Notes under the pieces: generated by a model
Database searches by the model: none
Seen by the model: only the letters and a program-made list of their open reading frames with translations
What the model was told of the DNA's origin: nothing
Shown: in pieces, positions 10,186 through 21,350 of the stretch
How the letters are laid out: every line of letters starts with the position of its first letter
Numbering within the stretch: the first letter of the stretch is position 1
Origin: Corylus avellana
Lineage: Eukaryota; Streptophyta; Magnoliopsida; Fagales; Betulaceae
Length of the DNA: 64,000 bases
Direction of reading: 5' to 3'
Assembly: GCF_901000735.1 (NCBI RefSeq)
Contig: NC_081542.1
Coordinates: 10,752,259-10,816,258 of the forward strand
Program-made: the position numbers and the translations under genes

Positions 10186-10563
10186 GGTAAGGAGATGGGG
10201 TGTGGCATATCACAGGCGGACAATATGGTTGGAGATTCTACAGAAGAGGTGAGTTCTAGCAATCAGGAGTCTTTTGTCCCAGATTCTATTCAGGAGACAC
10301 AATTGGAGGTGCAGGAGAAAATTTTTATTATTCAGGCTTGTAAGGAAGTTGGCCTAACTTGTGATGGTGAGGAAGGTAAGCTTGAGGAGACCATAGGGGG
10401 GCTTATGGCTGACAACAGAGGCAAAGAAGTGGAGAGGGCAGTGGGCACTCCTATTGTCAAAAAAGGCAAGAGGGAGCTTATTAGTCTGCAGTCCTCTGTA
10501 AATTTTCTGGAGCATTCATCAAGGGAAAGAAATAAGGGGAGGGCCAGCCGAGTTAAATCATGA
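10186..10563 (+). CDS. LINE ORF1 C-terminal fragment, ending in ATGA overlap with ORF2
   Basis: In-frame continuation of ORF1 from the contig edge. It reads CTGCAG where the first segment has TTGTAG, so translation continues for 24 more codons (ending ASRVKS) to TGA at 10561-10563. The ORF2 ATG is at 10560-10562, so the two ORFs overlap as ATGA. This is probably the native ORF1 end. Confidence 0.75.
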   Translation, partial: GKEMGCGISQADNMVGDSTEEVSSSNQESFVPDSIQETQLEVQEKIFIIQACKEVGLTCDGEEGKLEETIGGLMADNRGKEVERAVGTPIVKKGKRELISLQSSVNFLEHSSRERNKGRASRVKS

Positions 10564-13500
10564 AGCTGAAAATTCTTTCATGGAATGTGAGAGGTTTGAA
10601 TGAGAGGGATAAAAGGTTGAGGGTTAGAAATTTGCTTAGAAGTTGGAAGGCTGATGTTGTTTGTTTCCAAGAGACTAAGATGGAGTTCTTTTCGTATAAT
10701 TTAGTGAGGAGCTTATGGGGTTGCCCGTATGTGGAGTGGTGTTTTGTTCCTTCCATTGGGGCTTCGGGGGGTATATTGCTCATGTGGGACAAGAGAGTTG
10801 TGGAGAAGGTAGATATAGCGTTGGGAAGGCATGTGGCGGCTTGTTTTTTCAAGAATATTGAGGATGGTTTCGAGTGGGCGTTTGCGGGGGTTTATGGACC
10901 TAACAGAGCTATTGCTAGGTGTTTACTTTGGGAGGAATTGGCAGGGATTATGAGTTTGCTGGGACGTCCCGTGGTGTATTGGTGGGGACTTCAATGTCAC
11001 TCTTTATTCTAGTGAAAGGTCTAGGGGAGCTCATTCTCGGTCGGCTATGAGGAATTTTGGCGAATTCATCTCGGATCAGGGCCTCATGGACCTTCCCTTA
11101 GTGGGGGGTATTTCTACTTGGTCAAACAACAATTCTTGGTCTAGGCTTGATCGCTTTCTTGTGACCCCGGAGTGGGAAGTCCGCCATCCGGACTTGCGCC
11201 AAAAGAGGTTGCTTCAGGTTTGCTCCGATCATGCTCCTATTATTTTGGATTGTAGCTCTCATGAGGGTGGTAAAAGGCCTTTCAAGTTTGAGAACATGTG
11301 GCTTAGAGTGGAGGGATTTGTGGACAAAGTGCGCAGCTGGTGGGACTCGTATCATTTTCAGGGTACGCCGAGGTTCATCCTTTCAAAGAAGTTGCAAGCT
11401 CTAAAGTGGGATTTAAGGAGATGGAATACGCAAGATTTTGGCAATGTGGGGGTTCGGATCAAGGATCGTATGGAAGATCTCAAAGCTATAGATAGGGTGG
11501 AGGAAGAAAGAGGGTTATCCGCGGAAGAGATTGAGAAGAAAAAGGTGCTCGCTAGGGAGTTAGAAATCTCTCTCCTTCAAGAAGAAATTAGTTGGAGACA
11601 AAAATCAAGAATCCGTTGGTTGAAAGAGGGTGACAAGTGTACTAAATTCTTCCATCGGATCGCTAATGCCAACCATAGACAGAACTATATTGAGTCTTTG
11701 AACATTCATGGAACTACTACCTCTAATCAAGAGGCTATTAGTATTCATATTACTCGCTTTTATGAGTCTCTTTTCACAGAGACCCTAAGTTGGAGACCAA
11801 GGTTGGACAATCTTCAATTTGATAGGTTGGAGGAGGAAGAGTCTTCTAGCCTAGAAGTTTCTTTTGAGGAGAGGGAGGTGTGGGAGGTGGTCAAAAATAT
11901 GGATAGGGACAAGGCTCCAGGCCCGGATGGTTTTTCTATGGCGTTCTTTCAGGATTGTTGGGAGGTGATCACAAAGGACGTCATGGCTGTTTTTGGGGAG
12001 TTCTATGATCGAGGTAAGTTCGAAAAAAGTCTCAATGCTACTTTCATTGCTCTCATTCCGAAGTCGCATGGGACTTCCGATTTGAAGGACTTCCGTCCTA
12101 TTAGTCTTGTGGGAGGAATTTATAAGATCATTGCGAAGGTCTTAGCCAACAGAATGCGGGGAGTCATGAACCGGGTCATATCCAATCCGCAAAACGCTTT
12201 TGTCAAAGGTAGACATATTTTGGATTCGGTGCTTATTGCCAATGAATGCCTGGACAGCCGTCTCAGATCCGGGGATCCCGGCCTCTTGTGTAAGTTGGAT
12301 ATGGAGAAGGCTTACGATCATATGAACTGGAAGTTTCTACTCTATCTATTAAGAAGGTGTGGATTCGGCGACAAATGGTGCTCTTGGATTGAGCATTGCA
12401 TCTCGTCCGTGCGGTTCTCGGTGTTGATCAATGGTTCGCCCTCCGGGTTCTTTGTGAGCTCGCGTGGGGTTAGACAATGTGACCCTCTATCGCCTTTTTT
12501 GTTTATCTTGGTCATGGAGGCTTTTAGTAGGATGATTAATGCCTCCATCAGTAGGGGTTTCATCAATGGGTTCTATGTGGGTGCCAGGGAGCATGAGCGG
12601 GTGTCGATCTCCCACCTTCTTTTTGCTGACGATACTTTGGTGTTTTGTGGGGCAGAACCGGAACATGTTAGATTTATTAAAGCTCTCAGTATAGGCTTTG
12701 AGGCGGTTTCCGGGCTAAAGATTAATCGGGCCAAGTCTGTTTTGGTCCCAGTCGGAGATTCAGTTGAGACGGATGAGTTGGCCGGCGTCTTGGGTTGTGG
12801 CACTAGCTCGCTTCCCTTGAAGTATTTGGGTCTTCCGCTAGGGGCTTCCTTCAAGCAGTTGGCTGTTTGGGATGATATGGTGGAGAAAATTGCTAGAAGG
12901 TTGGCCTCGTGGAAGCGTTCTTATTTGTCCAAGGGGGCGAGGCTCACTCTCATCAAGAGTACCTTATCCAACTTGCCCACCTATCTTCTGTCCCTGTTTC
13001 CCATCCCTATATCCGTGGCGAACCGTATTGAGAAGATTCAACGGGATTTTTTATGGGGAGGTTTCAAGGATGAACCCAAATTCCATTTGGTCAGTTGGCA
13101 CGAGGTTTGCTCTCCGATTTCTGAGGGAGGTCTAGGGATTCGGAGCTTGCGCCTCTTCAACCAAGCCCTCTTGGGGAAATGGTTATGGAGATTTGCAAAT
13201 GAAGAAGAAGCTTGGTGGAGAAGTATCTTGGTGGCTAAGTATGGGGTGGTTTGGGGTGGTTGGCGTTCAAATGTTCCTCGTGGAACGCATGGGGTGGGGC
13301 TATGGAAATACATTTGTGGGGTTTGGAGATCGTTTCGGTGCCACTTCAGATTAGTTCCCGGTTTGGGGGGGAAGGTCAAATTTTGGGAGGATTGTTGGTG
13401 TGGCGAGACGCCCCTCAAAGATGCTTTTCCGGGCCTTTTTAATATAGCCCGCAACAAGGATGCCTCCATTGCGGATATTCGGGAGTGTGTAAATGGGATG

Positions 13501-14211
13501 GTGCACTGGAACGTTACTTTTACCCGTAGTATCCATGATTGGGAGGAGTTGGCCTTAGCCTCTTTCTTCTCACTCTTGTATTCGTCTTCGATCCGGGGGG
13601 AAGGGGTTGATCGTATGTGGTGGATTCCTTCAAGGAAAGGGAAGTTTGAGGTCCGCACTTTCTACAGGAGGCTTGCCCTTAAGGAGCCTAATCAGTTCCC
13701 TTGGAGAAGGATTTGGCGTACTAAGGCTCCTTTGCGAGTGGCGTTTTTTGCTTGGTCGGCCGCTCTTGGGAAATCTCTCACTCTGGATAATGTTTGGAAG
13801 AGAGGTATTGTTGTGGTTAATCGTTGTTGCATGTGTGAGGTGGATGGGGAGTCTGTGGATCATCTCTTCCTTCATTGTGGGGTCGCGCGCAAGTTGTGGG
13901 AGGTCATCTTCTCTCGCTTTAACTTGAGTTGGGTTATGCCTAGAAGCGTCATGGAGATGTTTGCCAGTTGGTGGGCGGGAGGTAGAACTAGTAGTGCGGT
14001 GGTTTGGAAGATGGCTCCCTTGTGTCTTCTATGGTGTCTTTGGAAGGAAAGGAATGCGAGATGCTTCGAGGATTTGTCGAGGAACCTAGAGGATCTTATT
14101 CACTTCTTTTTGTACACTTTATTCACATGGACAGCAGGATGGCTTGCTCCTTTAGTGATTGATTTTTCTGATTTTCTCTTTTTGTTCTCTTCTTCTTTCT
14201 CCCCTACTTAG
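10560..14211 (+). pseudogene. LINE ORF2 with one frameshift and an RT motif substitution
   Basis: The same endonuclease/reverse-transcriptase protein as the first segment, here including the 3' half. An extra T in the run at 10955-10957 shifts the frame inside the endonuclease; the correct frame resumes and stays open 11047-14211 (1054 codons). In the RT the RQGDPLSP motif reads RQCDPLSP (TGT at 12478-12480, Gly to Cys), likely harmful; FADD is kept. After the RT comes the zf-RVT domain with WRTKAPLRVAFFAW, CCMC and DHLFLHC, then a hydrophobic C-terminal tail. An intact protein of this type would be about 1216 residues. The frameshift would abolish ORF2 expression from this sequence unless it is an assembly error. 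Confidence 0.88.
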
Positions 14212-14293
14212 TCGCTCTCTTGTATACTTCCTGTGTACTAGGGTTGTGCCCCTCTGCGCTCTTAATGCATTATTACTTATCAAAAAAAAAAAA

Positions 14294-14305
14294 ACCTATT
14301 CTGCT
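14294..14305. repeat. Candidate right target-site duplication of the LINE
   Basis: ACCTATTCTGCT directly follows the LINE poly(A) and matches 3610-3621 in 11 of 12 positions. With a few mismatches the similarity extends to 17 bp. Confidence 0.55.
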
Positions 14306-16268
14306 AGCTTAGAAATATCAATTAAAACCCTAAAGTTACTCTATAAACAGCCACTTATAACAATTGTAATTTTGAGAATGTTTGCTTAGGTTAATAAGCG
14401 TGTTGAACTTTTGAAGCTAAGAAACGAAGTGAGTAGATATAATCATGCTTTTGCTTTCTTTCAAAATGTCAATGTCATGTTTTTTTTTTTTAAGTTGTTT
14501 TCAAAGTATATGATGTAATGTTAGCCTTTATTTGGTAGCCCCTTTTATGCATCGTAAACTATATGCTGAAAAAGAGTTTAAATGCAAATGAGTTTATGTG
14601 AATGCTTATGCTACGTTATGAACATGTTATAAATACGTTATGATACTTGATGAAAAGTGAACAAAAAGAAAGGAAAGAAAAGGAAATGATTTTATGAAAG
14701 AATGAAAGGTTTTAAATACTTTCTTGGCCATATGAAATTATGTGCAATGGTACCGGAGTTAATGGATGGGCAGGGGAAGCCATCTAATATGGTTTGTCGG
14801 CAATGGCGTACTCGAGTACACCATTTATCAAGTGATGTTCATATCCTAAATGCGGCTCCACCTGTGGCCCCGAGAATGGAGCCGAGATACTAGCGACCAC
14901 CAACCCTTACACATAGGGCATAATTGTATGTTGGCCACTCAAAAAATTAAGGAAATAAAAGATTTATGATGATAAATGTTTCAATAGTATATTTGATGTT
15001 TTGAAACTTCAAATTATTTCCAGCTTTATTTATTGTATGTTGTATCTACTTAATGAGTATTCGACTCGCCCTTTATTTTTATGTTTTAAAATAACCCAGA
15101 TGACATCATGGATGGATCTACAAGCCAAGAAAACTAGAGAAAGAAGCCCCCACAAAGAAAAAGAATTGAATAAGTGCACCTAGCACATTAGTTTGTTTTG
15201 TTCCAGCATAGTTTTTATGTTAGACTAAGGGTTTAAAGGTTAAGTTTTTACAAAAAGAGTTGTAATAATGGTAATACGATGATTTAAGTTTAAATTGTTG
15301 TGAGAGGTTTGGTTTTTCTTTTATTTTTGTTTATGGAATTCTTATATCCTTACGTTTTTGATTGAGTGATGGGTAATATCATCTTCCTACGAGAAGGGGG
15401 TGTTGCAACTTAACCCCCATTTCAGTTCAAATATTTCTATGCATTAGACCTCACTTGTTGAGGGGGAATGTATAACTAGTAGAAGTCTAAAACTATATGA
15501 TCCACTCTATAACTAGTAGAGGTTTAAAACTATGTATCTACTTAATAAACAATGTTACCAGCTAATAACTAGGGTAAAAGGAAGATGGAAGAATGGAAAA
15601 AGGATAAACTAAGAACACAAACTTTGTATAAGAAATAAGAAGTTTTGCTGATGTGGGCAAAACTTATGAAGAGAATGATGTGGGCAACAAGAAGTTCAAG
15701 AAATAAAGATGGAGAGGAATCTCAATATGGTCTACTTTCAATGTAAAGCCTAACTGATAACCTTCAAGTATGATACCTATTGAGTCTCATCTTTTTTGTT
15801 TCCATGGAAAGAGAAACAAAGAGGGGAATTACATCTTATTACAGTCATAGTAGTCATTAATTGCAAATATGTTCCTATCATCCCAAGACTCAGGTTATGT
15901 AGTGGGACCTGAACAAGCAGATTCACTAAATAGTATATAATCATTAATCATAATACCAATATTAAGAACTTTTAAGCCAACCTTACATGGGAAGTTTCCT
16001 CCGGTCTGTTAAGTCCCATTTTCTACTACCAAAGCAGTTGGCATAAACCTACCAAATTCCGAAGACATGTCTATGACAGACTAGCACAACCTTATCACTT
16101 AATTACCCAAAATAGAACAGAAGATTGCTAACAATATAACCTCAAGAAATGAAATTACACTTTAAAACATGAGAAAATTAAGAAGGTACAAACAGCAAGC
16201 AAGGATCTAGTTTTTCTTTAGATAGGCAGCAAGCACAAATTTAGAATAACTCCCAAAGTGGAGATTAC
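14306..16268 (+). repeat. Repeat debris including a probable gypsy LTR remnant (about 14400-15410)
   Basis: No gene seen. 14700-14980 and the stretch around 15050-15080 (AATGAGTATTCGACTCGCCC) resemble the LTR of a Ty3/gypsy element read on the + strand, and 15398-15410 (GGGGGTGTTGCA) resembles an LTR 3' end. No primer-binding site, target duplication or second LTR was found. 15470-15530 contains a short direct repeat (ATAACTAGTAGA). 15540-16268 is AT-rich with nothing recognisable; exons following EMC10 exon 4 were looked for here and not found. Confidence 0.4.
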
Positions 16269-19200
16269 CATGTGTATAACAAAATGTTCATCCAAACCTT
16301 CTCGCGGAAGACATCTCTGCATTTAAACCAAACCAAATGGGGAGTTAGTGCTGTCTCAGACTCAGCCAATTATAATCACACTTTTTTTTTTTTTTTTTTT
16401 GATAAGTGCCAATTATAATCACACTTTGGAGGCAAAGAAGTTGAAGAATGGGACATTGGTATAACTTTTTTGATTAGCATAATAAAAATTAATCTTAAAC
16501 TTTCAGATGCATATGAATCTTTGTCGCCATGGGTGTAAATGGGCAAATATGAAAGAAAAAAAAAATTGAACTTCTCCTACCACAAATTTTTCTTTTTAGA
16601 AAAATAATATAGTTTTGATAAAAGTTTGTTGTGATTAATCCCATAAAACAAAAAGTTCGATAAACAAGCATTAGAAAAACGCGGAGGGGCGCAACCCCAA
16701 TAAACATAAATTATACAAGAGAAATCCCCTATTAGGAAGAAAAAAAGAAAAAAAAAAAAGAAATTCACCACTATGGCGTTCCTCTTCCTTAGGTTATCCA
16801 AAGTCAAGATTTTTCCTAATGATGCCGTTCACACAAAGAATGCCACTCTCAAAAAAGCCTTAACTCTTCAAATACTCTTCCAAGAAAAGAGGAACTAGCA
16901 GGAATGGATAACACCTAATAATAGGACCTCACTTTAAGCTCTCTCCTTTCGGAAGGAATCCAACATATTCTTTTTTTTTTTCTTTTTTTTTTTTCTTATG
17001 TCTTTAAGTAATGAAGTTTATATTATTAAAAAGTATAAGGCGTCTCTAAGTACACATACAATATACACAAGAGGCTCCAAACGAGCAAGAAACCCAAACG
17101 ATACAGCAAGACCACCCACAAAACCACACACCTAACAAGCCCTCAAAACCAAAACCCAATACAACAAGCAGGAATCCAACATATTCTATCATCACCTCCT
17201 TACCTCAAGCTGACAGAATACAACAGCTCAAAGAAAGAAGGGATCAAGTCCACCTCCCACACATTGGTATGTTAAAAAAAATATTCCATCAAAGATTTCC
17301 ATTTCGGGACTGCATATGTTCTGCCACCTACGCAAACTTATATAACGTGCAAACTAAACAAGTCCGGAAAAGAAATCATTCCAAAACCTGACATTGGACC
17401 TAACTCCACCCCATATCTAACAAATCTTGAGAAAACTCCCTCACACCCTCCTTATATATTTCCACTCCCACTCTGAAAAAGGGGGGGGGGGGGCGCAGCG
17501 TGGGTGAGGGCACACCAACCTCCCCCCATAGCATAACGTTGTTAACCATTTTTCTAGAAGGGCCCAGTTAAGCTAAGTCAGGTTTCGTACCCCTAAACCC
17601 CCTGCTTTCATTGGAGTGCAAAAACTCATCACCAATTCCAGACTATAAAAAATCTTTCTAAAGTTTTTCAAGCCTATTTAGCCAGGCCTACAGGAATAGG
17701 TTAAATTGATTTTCTTGATTAACGTTATTTTCTTTCAAAATTAGCCTTATACCTGATTCTCCAAAATGTTTTGAGTGCCACAAAAGTTTCTTTTTCTATA
17801 AACTTTTCTATTATATATATATTCTTAACATGACAATTCATAAATATCTTTCAAACCTTTGGCATGATCCTTGTGTAAAGAACTACTTACTGCTTTCACC
17901 GAGGAAATAATGAACTCCCTCCCAGGGGGGCTCAAAACATTGGATGGCAACCTTATTTTATAGAAGTCATCTCCTTTCAGTACATTCTGCAAGAATAGTA
18001 TCAGCATCTTAGCAGATTATAGAATGCTAATTTATCAAGAACCAAATAAGTTTAGGGAAAAAAAGATTACTTGAAACTTCTCCTTCTCCAACTCAGTAAA
18101 ATCATTCCTCGAAAAACGCAGCTTTGTTAGAGTCTGTTACAAGTAAAACTGCAAGTCAGTCCAGCAGTCTATGCGCTATTTCCAAGTAATAATGACAAAT
18201 TTAGAGCCTGAGAGTGTGTAAGAATAGAGCAAATGTTCACACCTAATTATATATTTAATTGCAAAGAAAGTCACTTGAAAACCCATCAAGTTTTAACTTT
18301 AGACAATAAATCCTCAAATTCTTCATCTGGTTGTAGATATGATAAAAAATAGGGAAGAAAGGTAAGTGGCCATATTGTATCTACTTGACTTCTAAAGAAT
18401 TGGTGAAAGTAAGAAAATCCACTACCCTAACCCAGACAACACAAAACTAGTTTTCTTAGTTGAGGTAAGTCTTTTCAGTTTCTATGATACAAAGAAAGCT
18501 TAGGTAGCACTAACGGTTAGAAAACTTGGATGAAAAACTCATGGAATGACCTATCTCGAATTCGCAAACACTCCTGCATTAAAAATCCAAAACTAAAAAG
18601 TGAGGGAGTGATTTCAAATCACATGTTTACTTGGGGAGTTATCATACATTTACCCTTTTTCTTTTTCTTAAAATAAAATAAAAAATAAATAAATAAACCT
18701 GATTTCTAAACGGGTCAACCGGGTTGATCCGACATTGACCCATTTAATAAACGGTCAAGTGGGTTGACCCGTTTATGACCTAAACCCATTTATGCCAAAT
18801 CCTAACCTTCTAATTTTGTGTCAGGCTTGTAGATTGTGTCAAAAATTGCCAACCCTAGAATCCAATGAAAGAATTCATTCATCATTTTGCTGGACAACTT
18901 GATTAGTTTGACTCAACTCAGCAAGTTCAAATTGTACGTCAACACTATCAGTGTTTCTCTGACATCGTGGAGCCATCAAACAAACCTCATAACTTTCTGT
19001 CAAACACCACAGCAAGAAAACTTGCTCTAATACCAATTTGATGCAGGTTGAGACCTGCGAAGGATGGTCGAACCCAAAAGAATTCAACCAAAGGAAAGGG
19101 GTAGTCCTAGGATGCCACTCAACTAAGGGCGGCGAACGTCACTTAACGCTACTAATCGCGGATGCCACTCAACGTGACCAAGCCACATACTTGATTATTA

Positions 19201-20573
19201 GGAGGAATCACTCAACTCCCAAAGCAAGAACACTTGCCAATAATTTTTTTTAATCAAAATCACTCTATTGAGTTTCTGTCATTTTTCATTGATATTTATA
19301 GGTAGTACAATGCATAACCAGTTCAAACTTACAATAAAGGGTAGACAACTTCCAACTAAAACAACTTAATGAGCAGAAAACAACCAACAAGATTCTATAA
19401 ATTACTTTGACTATATTAAAGACAACTTACTAGTCACCTGGACACTTAAACTAAATGACACATGGTGTCCACATGGCTGCCACATCAGCTAGGTTATACC
19501 CCTACATCACAACATGATTTCTCGGCAAACTCCCATTATGCTTAGTTTTTCGAAACAAACCAAGCTACAACTAATGAGAACTGCACCTCCATCAAAAAAG
19601 TTTGCAACCAATCATTTCAACAGAGAGGGGAGGATGCAACAGCAAGCTATGAAAGTCAGATAACCACAGAGTATACATACAATTTTCCTATTCTGGTGAA
19701 AACTCCAAAGGAATATCCTTTGTGGAAATGTGACTTAATAACATCACACCAATACTGGTCGGCATTACTCTTTCACATGAGTTCAAATTCCCTTAACATT
19801 TTCTTGTTCCTCGAAGTAAATTAACCATATGAGCCAAGCACGTGTTTTTTTTCCACAGACAAGTTATAAGCCACGGATGCAAATGATCCTAGTGATAACC
19901 AATTTCAATTTTCTTCTACCAACAGGACACTGAGCAAAGCATTCTGTGTAAACTCTCAGGTCTTTCATCTTTTATTCAAATATTCCAGAAACATTCACCA
20001 CTAACGCAGAATGACCAACTCCTCGACACAAGTTTACGATATCGTGCTTCAGCAAAACATTTAACAGTAGAAACTTTAAAAGCAAACAAAAAAATTCAAA
20101 CTCAAACAAAAAAATTTAACCCATTAACAAATCCAGCGCAAACTCTCAAACTCCAATACCTATCTCTTCCATCTCCTTCCACACAAAAAAGTCACCGCAA
20201 AATTTCAACAGAGCCAAAAGGAACAAAAACCAGGAGCAAGACCCAAGAAACTAACCTGGCCGCCATGGTTCCAAGTCTTGAGGCGAGCAGTGAAGGTCCC
20301 AGCAGGCGAGAACTCGGAGTCTCCAAAGGCGTGCTCGAGTGAGAACTGGATCTTGGAGTCCTGGTCCGAGTCCGAATACCTCTTCCGGGTGGTCGTCGCC
20401 GTTGAAGGAGGTGGGGATGATCGGGTTTGCGCGACAGCAGGGGACTTAGGGTGCCCTTGCACTCCTCCTTCCAGACCGAACTCCTCGTCGTCGATGAGGA
20501 GTTCATCGGATCGGAAGGCTAGAGATGAAGAGAACAGAAGAGAGAGTGTCAAAAGCGAATGCAACAGAGACAT
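16269..20573 (-). CDS. EMC10: ER membrane protein complex subunit 10, exons 1-4 (3' exons missing)
   Basis: EMC10 is a subunit of the ER membrane complex that inserts tail-anchored and multipass proteins; it sits at the lumenal face. Exons in transcript order, all with GT/AG borders: 20256-20573, 18071-18133, 17891-17986, 16269-16316, giving 175 codons in one frame. The start at 20573 gives a signal peptide (SLLHSLLTLSLLFSSSLAF); an upstream in-frame ATG at 20603 would place ten residues before it and is less likely. Family hallmarks: SDELLIDDEEFGLEGG, KIQFSLEHAFGDSEF, LTKLRFSRNDFTE, DDFYKIRLPSNVLSPPGRE, RCLPREGLDEHFVIHM. The remaining ~95 residues, including the C-terminal membrane anchor, are not found down to 14306 or further left. 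Introns 1 and 3 carry retroelement remnants. The gene is either split by a very large intron extending out of the window, or truncated. Confidence 0.85.
16382..16407 (-). mobile_element. Ultra-short LINE 3'-end insertion with 17-bp target duplication
   Basis: A 26-bp insert (T run of 19 plus GATAAGT; on the minus strand ACTTATC plus A19) is flanked by perfect 17-bp repeats GCCAATTATAATCACAC at 16365-16381 and 16408-16424. ACTTATC-A(n) is the exact terminus of the LINE ending at 14293. It is in EMC10 intron 3. Confidence 0.85.
16700..17600 (-). mobile_element. Degenerate LINE 3' region (zf-RVT part) in EMC10 intron 3
   Basis: On the minus strand, broken LINE ORF2 C-terminal similarity can be read, e.g. 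the equivalents of WWIPSRKGKFEVRTFY and of KSLTLDNVWKRG (LTLDNLRKRNAIVVN at 16765-16810). Many stops and frameshifts. Outer boundaries are approximate. A second retroelement is nested at 16972-17169. 17488-17500 is a G-run next to AT-rich DNA. Confidence 0.65.
16972..17169 (-). mobile_element. Nested 5'-truncated LINE tail with 18-bp target duplication
   Basis: A 198-bp insert beginning with an interrupted T-run is flanked by perfect 18-bp repeats AGGAATCCAACATATTCT at 16954-16971 and 17170-17187. Read on the minus strand it resembles the last ~150 bp of a plant LINE (hydrophobic tail coding, 3' UTR, poly-A). It inserted into the older LINE remnant. Confidence 0.8.
18877..19023 (-). pseudogene. 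Gag N-terminus fragment after LTR/PBS
   Basis: Downstream (minus strand) of the LTR at 19039-19509, an ATG at 18976 opens a 34-codon gag-like start (MAPRCQRNTDSVD) that ends at a stop. This resembles the start of plant Ty3/gypsy gag. Nothing further of the element is seen; 18690-18870 instead carries hAT-repeat-like GGGTTGACCCG motifs. Confidence 0.45.
19024..19509 (-). mobile_element. LTR plus primer-binding site of a truncated LTR retrotransposon
   Basis: A 471-bp LTR at 19039-19509 has inverted ends TGATGCAGG...CCTACATCA. Three bases outside it (19024-19035) is GCTCTAATACCA, the reverse complement of TGGTATTAGAGC, a near-perfect initiator-Met tRNA primer-binding site, followed on the minus strand by a gag start. 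This is therefore a 5' LTR in minus orientation; the rest of the element is deleted. It is in EMC10 intron 1. Confidence 0.8.
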
Positions 20574-20719
20574 CGTCGTTCTCGTCCTCCCACACACACA
20601 CACACACAGTGGGGCTGGCTTTGGAAAGTCTCTTTTCTCTTTTCTTTTTCTTGGCTTTTTTTTTTTTTTTATCGTCCTAGTAAGTTGCGTTCGTGTTAGA
20701 AATCTCGTCCTAATAAATT

Positions 20720-20877
20720 GAGAAATGCTAGAAGAATTGAATCACCATATTTTTGTGTTATCCAAATATGATGCAGTTTTTAAAATTACCAATAAATTAA
20801 AATTTAATAATCATTATCTCAAATTCAATAGTAATTTTAAAATTTACAATACAAAAAAGACAAGACTAGCATTACTC
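20720..20877. mobile_element. Mutator-type MITE with perfect 9-bp target duplication
   Basis: A 158-bp AT-rich element with ends GAGAAATGCTAG...CTAGCATTACTC (11 of 12 inverted match). The 9-bp sequence TAATAAATT flanks it at 20711-20719 and 20878-20886. A 9-bp duplication is characteristic of Mutator-like elements. Related elements occur at 53618-53776 and probably in 43747-44040. Confidence 0.82.
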
Positions 20878-21350
20878 TAATAAATTACTTTCGTCTTAAA
20901 AACCGACTCACAAGTAGGTAATGCTCTACAGTTGAGAATAACCCTGTCAAACAAGGATTCGGATCCCCTCAAATTTTTTGAAAGTATCTCGAACTTAAAA
21001 ATCTTGACAATTTATTATATCTAAGTATTCAAAACATGCCAATTGTTTGTTGTGTTATCTATGAAAAATGAAGGTATATGTATATGTTCAAGAAGATAGT
21101 ATTGTGTTTATGGCTGTTTTAAATTCGTATTTTAAAGATACCCATGAAGTTTGTAGTTGTTTTGAGATAACCCATTACCTAAATTTCCTAAAAACTTTGG
21201 GGGCTCAACTTCTGTCAGTTTTTCTCCATTCTTTACCATATTATAGCAATTTTAATCCAAAAATTACCAATGATTCAGAGTAAGAGGCATAATGGCACTA
21301 ATTAAATCCTAAGTTGTTATTTGTTCTAAAGTGAACAATATGCTAGGGAG

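Larger units (their letters stand above)
10186..14293 (+). mobile_element. L1-like LINE, 3' part (ORF1 tail, ORF2, 3' UTR, poly-A)
   Basis: Starts at the gap within ORF1 (equivalent to 5524 in the first segment) and runs to a complete 3' end: ORF2 stop at 14209-14211, short 3' UTR, terminal ATTACTTATC and an A-run ending near 14293. The 3.15 kb shared with the first segment differs by scattered single bases only. The candidate right target-site duplication follows at 14294-14305. Overlaying the two segments gives a single element of about 6 kb, a normal full length for a plant L1. Confidence 0.93.

Noticed and set aside
20278..20721. 147-residue + strand ORF
   Set aside because: Antisense to EMC10 exon 1 and its leader, whose coding sense is well supported.
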